Positions 10,401-18,129 of a stretch of 43,619 bases of DNA are shown piece by piece. Source of the DNA: Bacteroides fluxus YIT 12057 (lineage in GTDB: Bacteria > Bacteroidota > Bacteroidia > Bacteroidales > Bacteroidaceae); NCBI RefSeq assembly GCF_000195635.1, contig NZ_GL882673.1:1-43619 (forward strand), read 5' to 3'. Numbering within the stretch: position 1 is the stretch's first letter; every line of letters begins with the position of its first letter. The notes beneath the pieces were generated by a model that ran no database searches, was not told where the DNA came from, and worked only from the letters and a program-made list of their open reading frames with translations. A program made the position numbers and the translations under genes.

Positions 10401-10526
10401 AACCTGCCCCTTCACATGAATGGCTTGCTCTATAGCCGCCATTACATTTACACCATTTACGAGAAATAGGCATACCAGCAGGGGTATCCATAATACATGT
10501 GTTTTTCGTAACTTCATAATGTACAT
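7407..10526 (-). CDS. SusC/RagA-family TonB-linked outer-membrane transporter
   Basis: This 1039-aa TonB-dependent channel imports oligosaccharides with its SusD partner. A signal peptide ends near residue 31 (NVMAA). A carboxypeptidase-regulatory-like domain follows at about 35-110 (KGQVVDTAGEPVIGANIVVKG). The segment EVVVVGYGSQKKSDITGA leads into the plug domain at about 125-240, which carries ISVLKDASATAIYGSRGANG. The rest is the 22-strand barrel, ending in RTFVFGLNLTF with the usual terminal phenylalanine. There is no STN domain, so it should not signal through an anti-sigma factor; the neighbouring HTCS is the likely regulator. ATG 10517 is an alternative start that gives a tighter signal peptide. 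Confidence 0.96.
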   Translation of the reverse strand: MYIMKLRKTHVLWIPLLVCLFLVNGVNVMAAIEQAIHVKGQVVDTAGEPVIGANIVVKGTTTGVISDIDGNFAIDASRNSVLLVSFIGYKSQEVKVTGPSVKVVLADDAEMLNEVVVVGYGSQKKSDITGAMVNVKSEALQQAPVGNIGAALQGLAAGVDVQMAGGNTHPGAAPQIRVRGERSLNGGNDVLIVVDGIPFSGGLNEINNDDVESISVLKDASATAIYGSRGANGVLLITTKRGNKGKVNVSYSGYYGITTAIKEYDVMNSSEYIQLKKWATYNANPDAYTGIDDPNLMRVGDVFRDQEEMEGYLAGNDTDWQSMIFRNGMTTNHQVAINGGNERTTYSASVGYYKGQNNYEAHSFERMTAKLSLDTEITSFLKVGLSTLNTYIINKGQDTNPMEMALRASPFTTPYKEDGSLRTYLPGSGQNVWNPLLDTQENGVVDDRKSLSTFTTGYIDVKLPLGIKYRFNGGVNLKYYSIGQFQASNTTKRMGALDWSFGEYQHTVDYTLENILTWDYSFNDIHNFNVTGLFSAQEKEFTKNNVSGNDYYDDNIQYYNPGLAQGNVTGGGGYEKWGLLSYMGRLNYNYKEKYLLTATVRYDGSSRLADGNKWHAFPSVALGWNLMRENFMQKVNADVLSGMKLRFSWGNVGSTAISPYQTMSRLDTGSKYLLGTNGVMGVRPGSVPDKSLGWENTETWNVGIDFGFLNNRITGTIEWYQQNTTDLLLGVNLPSTSGYSQSYLTNRGATRNRGLEFNVTTVNIAGDGQDKLSWSTDLNIFGNRNKIMDLGEGVEYDKDAGFFLGQDRYVIYSYEHDGLWQDTPEDRALAESFGYATSGANSVIGTVKIKNHHVDYEEDGVTPKAKQIINEDDKVFIGQRAPKFEGGINNRFAWKGFDLSFLWTFRCGGTITSDMHNGWMNTLQGGYNNLNVDYWTPDNTTARWPKPTTATVSNKGLLARYDGSYLKLRNLTVGYNIPKTFLSKLNIQSARVYATGSNLYTWFSKEYREDGGIDPETTSTINLKTPPTRTFVFGLNLTF

Positions 10527-10677
10527 TTTTAATTTTAAGATTATAAATTATTCCTTATTGCAAATTCCGTTCAAGATCCGTGATAATGAATATACCGAAA
10601 AAAAGTTAAATCAAGAAGAGTCATCCATTGCCAACATAACTATCAGTTTTAAGGTCGATACTTTATTTTTCTGTCTG

Positions 10678-10685
10678 CAAAATTA
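10678..10685 (-). promoter_or_regulatory. Bacteroides -7 box for susCD
   Basis: On the minus strand this reads TAATTTTG, which matches TAnnTTTG. It would start the transcript near 10671 and give a leader of about 145 nt before susC. No convincing -33 TTTG is present, as is common at activator-dependent promoters. Confidence 0.45.
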
Positions 10686-10760
10686 GTTTTCCAATAAATA
10701 AATATAGTCAGCAAGTATGCCAAAAGTATCTATTTCAAGCGATTTGGAGCAAAAGATACA

Positions 10761-10775
10761 CATTTGTCACAAATG
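10761..10775. promoter_or_regulatory. 15-bp palindrome, candidate operator of the HTCS
   Basis: CATTTGT-C-ACAAATG is a perfect 7-bp dyad around one central base. It lies about 95 bp upstream of the predicted susC transcription start and about 90 bp upstream of the HTCS -7 box, inside the 380-bp divergent spacer 10527-10906. Its position suits an activator site for susCD, but binding by the HTCS is inference. Confidence 0.4.
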
Positions 10776-10864
10776 GAAACAAAGCTGTTTTTTTATATCA
10801 TCCTAACTACATTATCATTACAAATTCCCAAAGTATTTATGTTCCACTTTACAATTTTTCTCTT

Positions 10865-10872
10865 TATATTTG
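10865..10872 (+). promoter_or_regulatory. Bacteroides -7 box for the hybrid sensor gene
   Basis: TATATTTG matches TAnnTTTG and places the transcription start near 10879, 28 nt before ATG 10907. This makes an in-frame TTG at 10877 untenable as a start. Confidence 0.55.
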
Positions 10873-10906
10873 CGCATTGCATGCGCTAAATACACTACAA
10901 CATACT

Positions 10907-13900
10907 ATGAAAAGACTTATCCAACATTTGGCAATTCTGATTTTATCAATCCTGGCTACCCATTCATACGGATATAACCTGCGTCAGTTTTCCAATATAG
11001 ACGGTCTATCCAACAGCGCTGTTCTTTCTTTGTACCAAGACAATGAAGGATTCCTCTGGTTAGGGACTTGTGACGGGCTGAATTTATATGACGGACTGAA
11101 TATACGCCCTCTTACTTTTGCCGGAGGACAAAATCTATCGGGCAATATCATCGAAAACATCCTTGAAACAGAAAACGGCGTCTTATGGATTCAAACGAAT
11201 TATGGGCTGGACAAACTAGATAAATACAAAAGAACCGTAACCAGCTATACACAGTTTCAAGGCGGATACATATTAAAGAAAAACTCCAAGAATGACATTT
11301 TCATTCTTTCTGAAAACAACATGCTCTATTATATCACCGGTACCTCCGATGAATTTCACAAACTGGCCATTCCCCAATTGAACAGAGAAGACATTATTGA
11401 TATACACATCAGCAACAGTTACCTGTGGGCATTTACCAATCAAGGCATATTGAAATATCAGTTAGAATCCCACGATAACCGATACTCCATCAAAAACACT
11501 GAAAAAATAGAAGATACCCCCTTGCTGTATTGTTTTACAAACAACCATACAGCTTATATGATAGACAAGCAACACACCCTATACGAATACGAAATAGAAC
11601 ATAACTCAAAGAAACCCATCATCAACCTGAATAAAGAGATTGCCGCAAGAGGAATCATTTCAGATATCATCAAAGACAATGACATGTTCTTCATCGCTTT
11701 CAAAACCAACGGGGTACTGAGGCTTATCCCGCAAAAAGAGAAGTACGAGACAGAGGACATCGGAATCAAATCCGGCATATTCCGACTGCTGAAGGATCAT
11801 AACCAAGATATCGTATGGATAGGAACCGACGGGCAGGGAGCCTATCTATACTCAAACGGACACTATTCCATCCAATCCATCACCTACAACAACTTGAATT
11901 TTAATATAGCCAAACCTATACGTTCCATTTTTCTGGATAAAGAGAATTCCTTATGGCTGGGGACCAAAGGAGAAGGCATATTGAAAATAAACGATTACAA
12001 CGTCAACAGCAATACGCTGAATTACCATACAGAATTAATCACAAGCTCCAACAGTTTGCTATCGGACAACTCTGTCTATGCTTTTGCAGAAAGTTCCCAT
12101 CCTTTATTCTGGATAGGCAACGACGAAGGTATCAATTACTATTCATACTTGGAGAAACGCATCAAACGCATACCCTGCAAAGAACCAATCAAGTATGTGC
12201 ATGCCATCTATGAAGAACACGATTCCGTCCTATGGATATCTACCGTGGGCACGGGCATCCTCAGAGCCAGAATTGCAGGAACCGCCTCCGCTCCCCAACT
12301 GACAGATATCAAAAGATACACGATAGACAACGGTAACTTCTCTTCTAACTATTTTTTCACAATGTATCATGACGAACGCGGAGAACTCTATTTTGGGAAC
12401 AGAGGTTATGGCACTTTCCGTATGAAAGGCGGACTATTAGAACCCGTACCCCTTAAAAACAACTATAAAGACAAAACCGCCAACGACGTATTCGCCATTA
12501 TCAAAGACAATGATACATTATGGTTAGGCACCAGCTACGGTCTCATAAAACAGAGCAGCGGCAAGGAATGGTGTTTCAACAAAGAAAATGGCCTTCAGAA
12601 CAGTACCATACATACTATGTTGAAAGACAATAGCGGAAACATCTGGATAGCCACCAACGGAGGACTGGAACGCTTCCATACCAATAACCATGAAATCCAA
12701 AGCTATAACCGGATAAACGGCATGAATATCATTGAATTCAGTGACGGTGCCGCACTGAAAACAAAAGACGCCCTGTTTTTCGGAGGCATCAACGGCTTGG
12801 CAGTCATACGCGAGAATCCGGCTTACCATACAACCGGCAAATACTCTCCCCCCATACGCTTTACCCGGCTAAACGTATTGGGAAAAGAACAAAACCTGCA
12901 TGACTATATCCAGACCACCAACAACGACTCGAAGCTGGTGCTGAAATACACCCAGAACTATTTCACGATTTCATTTATAGCCATGGACTACATCAACTCC
13001 AACAACTATTCTTATTTATACAAAATAGACAAGAAAGAAAGCGGATGGATTGACAATGGCCTTTCAAACTCCGTATCCTTCACCCAGATGTCCCCCGGCG
13101 ACTATACCCTCTACGTAAAATACAAGAACCGCACCAGCGGGGAAGAGAGCAAGGTTTACTCCATGAATATCCATATCCAGCCGCCCTGGTATCTCTCGAA
13201 TACCGCCATACTGGCTTATCAAATATTGTTGCTTACTTTTATCCTTATCCTTATCCGCATTTATGCTTTGAGGCAACAGCGGAAGCACAAACTAATGGTA
13301 CTCCAGCTGGAACAAGCCCATAAAGAAGAAGTGTACGAAGAAAAACTACGTTTCTTCACCAATGTCACTCATGAATTCTGCACGCCACTTACGCTGATAT
13401 ACGGGCCTTGCGAACGTATTCTGTCGTATGGGAATACCGACTCATTCATCCGTAAATACATCCTGCTGATAAAACAGAATGCGGAACGGCTAAATTCCCT
13501 AATCCAGGAAGTTATAGACTTCAGAAGGATAGAAACCGGACATAAGATACGAAAGATGCAGCAGTTGTCTGTCAGTGAGATATGCAACGACATCACCGCC
13601 TCCTTTGCCGAGCTGGCCGAACAGAACAGAATCAAGTTGGAAAACCTTATAGAACCCAACCTTTCTTGGAACTCCGATGCAAGCTGCTTCACCAAGATCA
13701 TCAACAACCTAATATCCAACGCCTTCAAATATACGCCTACAGGAGGAACCATACGTATCACCCTAAAAACCGAAAGCGGCAAGCTATACCTTGCCGTCTA
13801 TAATACCGGCAAAGGAATAAAAAAAGAAGACAAAGAGTCCATCTTCAACCGATATAGCATCCTGGACAACATAGAAGAGAATGCCGTGAAAGGACTTTCT

Positions 13901-14935
13901 TCACGCAACGGGCTTGGCATGGCCATCTGTCACAGCATGGTAGAGTTGCTTGAAGGACAGATACAAATAGAAAGCGAAGTAAACCAATATGCCGAGTTCA
14001 TTGTAACTTTGCCGGAACTACCCATATCGGAGAAACAGGAAGATACAGAAGACTTGCCCGCCACATCCCTCCAACCATCGTTGGTGTCCATACCGGTGGC
14101 CGGCATATCCCAGCTTCCTCCTTCCGAGCCGGATGAAGCGAACCCCGCCAAAGGCCAAATACTGGTGATTGACGACAATGCGGAGATTTTGACACTGCTT
14201 CAAGAAGCCCTGTCAGAATATAAGGTAGTGACCGCCACAAACAGCGAAGAAGGTTTGGATATGCTGAAAAAGGAATATCCGGACCTCATCATCACCGATG
14301 TCATGATGCCGGGTACGGACGGAATAGAGCTGACCAGACAAATCAAGCAAAACAAACATACGATGCATATTCCGCTTGTCATTCTCTCTGCAAAGAACAC
14401 GAATGAAGAGAAAATCGAAGGATTGGATTCAGGAGCAGATGCCTATATCGGCAAACCTTTCAACTTGAACTATCTGAAAGCAATCGTATCGCGACTGATT
14501 GAAAATTATAGCAGAATAAAGGAGTACTACAACTCTTCAGCATGTGCCTACGAATTCTCCAACGGACAACTCATGAAAAAGGAGGACAAGGATTTCATGC
14601 AGTCCGTCACGGAATTCATCAGCGGCAATCTTGAGAACACAGAGTTGGGACCGGAAGACTTGGCCGACCACCTGCAAATCAGCATCCGCAACCTGTATCG
14701 GAGGTTCAAGGAGATGGACCAGTTGCCGCCCAAAGATTTTATTAAAGATTACCGGATAAGCCTTGCCGCCAAATTACTGAGGACAACCACTCTGACCGTG
14801 CAAGAAATCATCTACCAATGCGGGTTCGGCAACCGTTCGCACTTTTACAAAGAATTCGACAAGCGGTTCCAGATGGCTCCTAAAGAATACCGCAATCAAA
14901 ACAAGCAGAAAGACAGTTCCCTGGAGTGTGGCTAA
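10907..14935 (+). CDS. Hybrid two-component system regulator (HTCS) of the polysaccharide locus
   Basis: This 1342-aa inner-membrane protein joins sensor, kinase and DNA-binding activator, and should switch on the surrounding locus when a periplasmic oligosaccharide binds. After a signal sequence (LIQHLAILILSILATHSYG) come two-component propeller repeats, with motifs such as GFLWLGTCDGLNLYDG and DIVWIGTDGQGAYLYSNG, and a Y_Y_Y domain near 680-755. One TM follows at about 766-788. HisKA has its phospho-acceptor at His822 (THEFCTPLT). The HATPase domain has NNLISNAFKYTP. The receiver domain has Asp1131 (ITDVMMPG). An AraC HTH ends the protein at about 1240-1335. The ATPase G1 box reads NTGKGI, with Asn in place of the usual Asp. 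It is divergent from susCD and convergent with the enzyme operon. Confidence 0.95.
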   Translation: MKRLIQHLAILILSILATHSYGYNLRQFSNIDGLSNSAVLSLYQDNEGFLWLGTCDGLNLYDGLNIRPLTFAGGQNLSGNIIENILETENGVLWIQTNYGLDKLDKYKRTVTSYTQFQGGYILKKNSKNDIFILSENNMLYYITGTSDEFHKLAIPQLNREDIIDIHISNSYLWAFTNQGILKYQLESHDNRYSIKNTEKIEDTPLLYCFTNNHTAYMIDKQHTLYEYEIEHNSKKPIINLNKEIAARGIISDIIKDNDMFFIAFKTNGVLRLIPQKEKYETEDIGIKSGIFRLLKDHNQDIVWIGTDGQGAYLYSNGHYSIQSITYNNLNFNIAKPIRSIFLDKENSLWLGTKGEGILKINDYNVNSNTLNYHTELITSSNSLLSDNSVYAFAESSHPLFWIGNDEGINYYSYLEKRIKRIPCKEPIKYVHAIYEEHDSVLWISTVGTGILRARIAGTASAPQLTDIKRYTIDNGNFSSNYFFTMYHDERGELYFGNRGYGTFRMKGGLLEPVPLKNNYKDKTANDVFAIIKDNDTLWLGTSYGLIKQSSGKEWCFNKENGLQNSTIHTMLKDNSGNIWIATNGGLERFHTNNHEIQSYNRINGMNIIEFSDGAALKTKDALFFGGINGLAVIRENPAYHTTGKYSPPIRFTRLNVLGKEQNLHDYIQTTNNDSKLVLKYTQNYFTISFIAMDYINSNNYSYLYKIDKKESGWIDNGLSNSVSFTQMSPGDYTLYVKYKNRTSGEESKVYSMNIHIQPPWYLSNTAILAYQILLLTFILILIRIYALRQQRKHKLMVLQLEQAHKEEVYEEKLRFFTNVTHEFCTPLTLIYGPCERILSYGNTDSFIRKYILLIKQNAERLNSLIQEVIDFRRIETGHKIRKMQQLSVSEICNDITASFAELAEQNRIKLENLIEPNLSWNSDASCFTKIINNLISNAFKYTPTGGTIRITLKTESGKLYLAVYNTGKGIKKEDKESIFNRYSILDNIEENAVKGLSSRNGLGMAICHSMVELLEGQIQIESEVNQYAEFIVTLPELPISEKQEDTEDLPATSLQPSLVSIPVAGISQLPPSEPDEANPAKGQILVIDDNAEILTLLQEALSEYKVVTATNSEEGLDMLKKEYPDLIITDVMMPGTDGIELTRQIKQNKHTMHIPLVILSAKNTNEEKIEGLDSGADAYIGKPFNLNYLKAIVSRLIENYSRIKEYYNSSACAYEFSNGQLMKKEDKDFMQSVTEFISGNLENTELGPEDLADHLQISIRNLYRRFKEMDQLPPKDFIKDYRISLAAKLLRTTTLTVQEIIYQCGFGNRSHFYKEFDKRFQMAPKEYRNQNKQKDSSLECG

Positions 14936-14958
14936 TACTTATAAATAAAAGAAAGCCC

Positions 14959-14998
14959 GACTCCGCAAAAGAGAACCGGACTTCGTAAAAGAGGGTCC
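14959..14998. repeat. 20-bp tandem repeat, two diverged copies
   Basis: Units 14959-14978 and 14979-14998 both begin GACTCCGCAAAAGAG or GACTTCGTAAAAGAG and then diverge. They fill the 78-bp gap between the convergent HTCS and permease genes. The repeats lie inside a long-looped inverted repeat, AAGCCCG (14953-14959) with CGGGCTT (15009-15015), which may be part of a terminator. Confidence 0.5.
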
Positions 14999-15013
14999 AG
15001 ATAAGCTCCGGGC

Positions 15014-16165
15014 TTATTTTCTACCTGCCGCTTTAAACGAACAATACAGCAAATAAAGCATACAAACAATAAGTATCAGCAGCCCTGCCGTCTGCGATTC
15101 CGTACAATCTGCCACCACCCCCATCAACAACGGCACAAAAGCTCCGCCGCACATACCGGCCATCATTATCACCGACACATTGTTTGCTTTATCCGGACAA
15201 ACTCTTAAAGCAATTGAGCAAATAATCGCAAATATGGAAGAACAGCCGAAGCCAACCATACCCGCCAGAGTTAAAATACAATATTCGCCTTCCGCAAAAA
15301 GTAACCCCAAAGCAGCAACCAACATAATCAAGACATGAATACGAAAGTTTTTCAGTTCGGAAAAACTAATCAGCAACATTGTACCGGTAAATACCCCCAG
15401 GGTTCTGAAAGCGAAATAAACGCTGGAACTTAATGTGGCGTCCTGCACTGTATGGCCACAATGTACCATCATTAACTTTGGGATACATACATTCATCCCA
15501 ACATCAATTCCTGCCGCACAAACCGCCGCCAGAAACAATAATAAGACATGGTTGTCCTTCAACAAGGCAAAAGATTCCGCAGAAGCGGCATAGGCACAGC
15601 CCCCTGCTCCCTTGACAGAAGTGAACGACAGACACAATGCAGCCATTAAAGCAATCACGGCAAATACCGGAAATACATAATACCAATTCCCCCAGAAACT
15701 CATGGCAAAGGCAGCGACAAACGGTCCGCAAAAAGCAGACACCCCCTTGATCAATTGGGTAGAGGTCAGAGCCACAGAAAGAGTATTACCCGACACAACG
15801 CAAAAAAGCAAAGGATTCAGAGCAACTTGCAGGGCAATATTTCCCACCCCCAACAATGTAAAAGCGATAAAGCAGCCCAACAAGCTATACATCCCAAAAG
15901 GTATAAACATTCCAAGCACCGTCAGCCCCATACCATAAAGCGCTACCTTCCTACAGCCAATCTTACTTGCCAAAGCAATTACCGGAGCAGGCAAAAACAG
16001 GAAGCCAATAAATACTACAGCCGGAAATAAACCGGCCATAGTATTACCCAATTGAAAATCACTTTGTATATAACTGACAGAAATACCTACAATGTCACAA
16101 AAACCCACTATATAGAAACTGAATAATACAGGAAACAGAGCCAATAATGAAACCTTGCCTTTCAT
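15014..16165 (-). CDS. FucP-like MFS sugar permease
   Basis: This 383-aa inner-membrane carrier of about 12 TM segments resembles the fucose:proton symporter (FHS) branch of the MFS. It opens FYIVGFCDIVGISVSYIQSD and has LPAPVIALASKIGCRKVALYG between helices 2 and 3, which contains the MFS inter-helix basic motif. It is the last gene of the seven-gene enzyme operon, 18 bp after the unrecognised gene. It should bring a monosaccharide released in the periplasm into the cytoplasm. Which sugar is unknown; mannose, galactose or a uronic acid all fit the enzymes upstream. Family assignment rests on overall layout, so the substrate is not claimed. Confidence 0.8.
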   Translation of the reverse strand: MKGKVSLLALFPVLFSFYIVGFCDIVGISVSYIQSDFQLGNTMAGLFPAVVFIGFLFLPAPVIALASKIGCRKVALYGMGLTVLGMFIPFGMYSLLGCFIAFTLLGVGNIALQVALNPLLFCVVSGNTLSVALTSTQLIKGVSAFCGPFVAAFAMSFWGNWYYVFPVFAVIALMAALCLSFTSVKGAGGCAYAASAESFALLKDNHVLLLFLAAVCAAGIDVGMNVCIPKLMMVHCGHTVQDATLSSSVYFAFRTLGVFTGTMLLISFSELKNFRIHVLIMLVAALGLLFAEGEYCILTLAGMVGFGCSSIFAIICSIALRVCPDKANNVSVIMMAGMCGGAFVPLLMGVVADCTESQTAGLLILIVCMLYLLYCSFKAAGRK

Positions 16166-16183
16166 AATACCTGCGTTTTTGCG

Positions 16184-18112
16184 TCATCTTTCCGTCTGGT
16201 GATAATCCAGAGTGATCTTTTCTCCATCCTTTTCTATCTCTATGAAAGTGGAATCAAACAAAGCCTTACAGTATGGATTATCATATCTATACTCCCAACG
16301 CAGCGGCATTTCCTTGCCTTGCACATAGAAAGGAGCATCCCAACCGTAGGACATCTTGCCTTCGGACGGAGATTCATAACGGATGTCCAACCCGTTATCT
16401 TGAACCAATGCGGCAGATATTACCTCTATGAACTTTGAGAAGCTTCCCCATTGCGATTTCGAGCCAGTTTCACAAATCCAGATATTTTGCCGGCCTTTCG
16501 CCAGAAAATCACATATTTCTCCTCGGTCGTCGGCCTTCAATTCCGCTGTATTTCTTGAGTATAGAGCAACATAACCATCATCCTTACGCCCAAAAATCCA
16601 TGAACCGGAAATATGTACTTCATCAAAAGCTTTCACCGGGAAATAAGCATGAGAAAAATCATTCTTCTGATTGCCTGGTATATTATAGAGGCAAATGACT
16701 ACATTCTTACTTTGAGCCGCACGGGGTAGAATTTCATTGCCCGCCCAATAATTGGGCGACCAACGCAGATTCTTTCCGCCCGGATGATTGGTATAGACCA
16801 AAGCCTCATTGCCCAATGTAGCCTGCCAGATATGCTGCTGATAACCCGGAGCGCCTTTCCTGTAATCCAGTGCGCAGCTCAGCATGTAGTCCGGAGTACG
16901 GTAAGTCTCTATATTTGCCTCGGAAAGAGCAAAGCGATCCAGATGCATATTCACCAGTTTACCATGTTCCGCAACCTGTGCATCATATTTCTTGATATAT
17001 TCATCATAATTACGATAAGGCCATACATCATATTTTTCCGAAATCTGCTTGGACATGCGGATTGCCAAAGGATGTATAAATTCCTGCATTCCCCAGAAAA
17101 GATGACAATCCAATTCTTTTTCATACGAAATACCGTATGAAGGCGCATCTTCCACATTTATACTTACCCGCTGACGGTTTAACAAAGGAGTATCATAATC
17201 TACCGCTATTTTCCGGATAACTTCCGGACAACGGTAGGAACTGGTAGCAAGTGCCACAGGAGCTATGACTTCATCCCGGTCGTATGTCCCCACACCGAAC
17301 ACCAGCTTTGCCAACGGGGCTGTATTGTGCGCCCCCATAATGATGGAATGGGCATAGTTCCGTCCACTTGCCGAACCAAGAAAACCTTCATAGTTATTCA
17401 GCGCTACATCAAACATAAGCAAGTCCAGCACCATGCCTGCCTTGGAACGAATATCTTTGTCTTCAGCAAAATCATACAAATTGGCCAACAACAGCACCTC
17501 CACCTCATAGTAAGTGGACATCCATTCGCTAAACCCAAAACGGAAACGGTATTCCAGCCATTTCATCAGTCTCTCTTTTGCATGCGCCATGTGCTGCTTA
17601 CCGTTCATGCCATTGGTGAACTTGGCCTTTTTATAGAGCTGGCCCGCCAGCAGTTCCGCAGTATGATAAAGTGCCTGGTGGTTTTCAGTATGATAACAGC
17701 GATAGGTCGTATCACGCCGTCCATCGTCCCACCAGTACTTGAAGTCCAGAATACACTCTTCAATACTTCCCTTTATCTCTTCCGGGAAGAAAGGTTGCCG
17801 CCTGTCCTGATAAACCATGCGAAGCAAGCAATTGAGAGTGAAATCATTGCAATCACGGTTCGATTTAATGACAGAAATCACCTCCCACATTTTATCCATT
17901 TCCAGAGGACGCCCCGAAGCGGCACGCGCAGCCTGCCGGAAAACACCGTAAAGGGGATGCCCGCTGCCGTTCTCGGCATAGTAATCAAGGAATTGTGTAC
18001 GGCGCTCTTCGTAAGTGCCGCGAGGATGGCTCCAATACTCATCCCGCTGCCGTGCCTGTGTCGGTCCTGCAAATAACCAGGCCAGCAATATTGCAAACAT
18101 TACGTACTTCAT
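16184..18112 (-). CDS. Unrecognised secreted protein with lyase-like toroid plus beta-sandwich layout
   Basis: I do not recognise this 642-aa protein as a named CAZy family. A signal peptide (LLAWLFAGPTQA) shows export. Residues of about 30-330 look all-helical and carry conserved-looking polar clusters: WWDDGRRDTTYRCYHTENHQ, FSEWMSTYYEVEV and SGRNYAHSIIMGAHNTAP. Residues of about 400-640 look like beta strands (YQQHIWQATLGNEALVYTNHPGG, SHAYFPVKAFDEVHISGSWI). An alpha-toroid followed by an antiparallel beta-sandwich is the general plan of several uronate lyase families, but also of some hydrolases. It is co-transcribed with GH67 (17 bp) and lies in the same operon as GH105, an enzyme that removes unsaturated uronates made by lyases. 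A lyase or uronidase role is a hypothesis only. Confidence 0.6.
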   Translation of the reverse strand: MKYVMFAILLAWLFAGPTQARQRDEYWSHPRGTYEERRTQFLDYYAENGSGHPLYGVFRQAARAASGRPLEMDKMWEVISVIKSNRDCNDFTLNCLLRMVYQDRRQPFFPEEIKGSIEECILDFKYWWDDGRRDTTYRCYHTENHQALYHTAELLAGQLYKKAKFTNGMNGKQHMAHAKERLMKWLEYRFRFGFSEWMSTYYEVEVLLLANLYDFAEDKDIRSKAGMVLDLLMFDVALNNYEGFLGSASGRNYAHSIIMGAHNTAPLAKLVFGVGTYDRDEVIAPVALATSSYRCPEVIRKIAVDYDTPLLNRQRVSINVEDAPSYGISYEKELDCHLFWGMQEFIHPLAIRMSKQISEKYDVWPYRNYDEYIKKYDAQVAEHGKLVNMHLDRFALSEANIETYRTPDYMLSCALDYRKGAPGYQQHIWQATLGNEALVYTNHPGGKNLRWSPNYWAGNEILPRAAQSKNVVICLYNIPGNQKNDFSHAYFPVKAFDEVHISGSWIFGRKDDGYVALYSRNTAELKADDRGEICDFLAKGRQNIWICETGSKSQWGSFSKFIEVISAALVQDNGLDIRYESPSEGKMSYGWDAPFYVQGKEMPLRWEYRYDNPYCKALFDSTFIEIEKDGEKITLDYHQTER

Positions 18113-18129
18113 GTTTCTCTTTATTTTGT

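Noticed and set aside
10877..10906. TTG 10877 as the start of the HTCS gene
   Set aside because: It is upstream of the predicted transcription start, and ATG 10907 begins a proper signal sequence.
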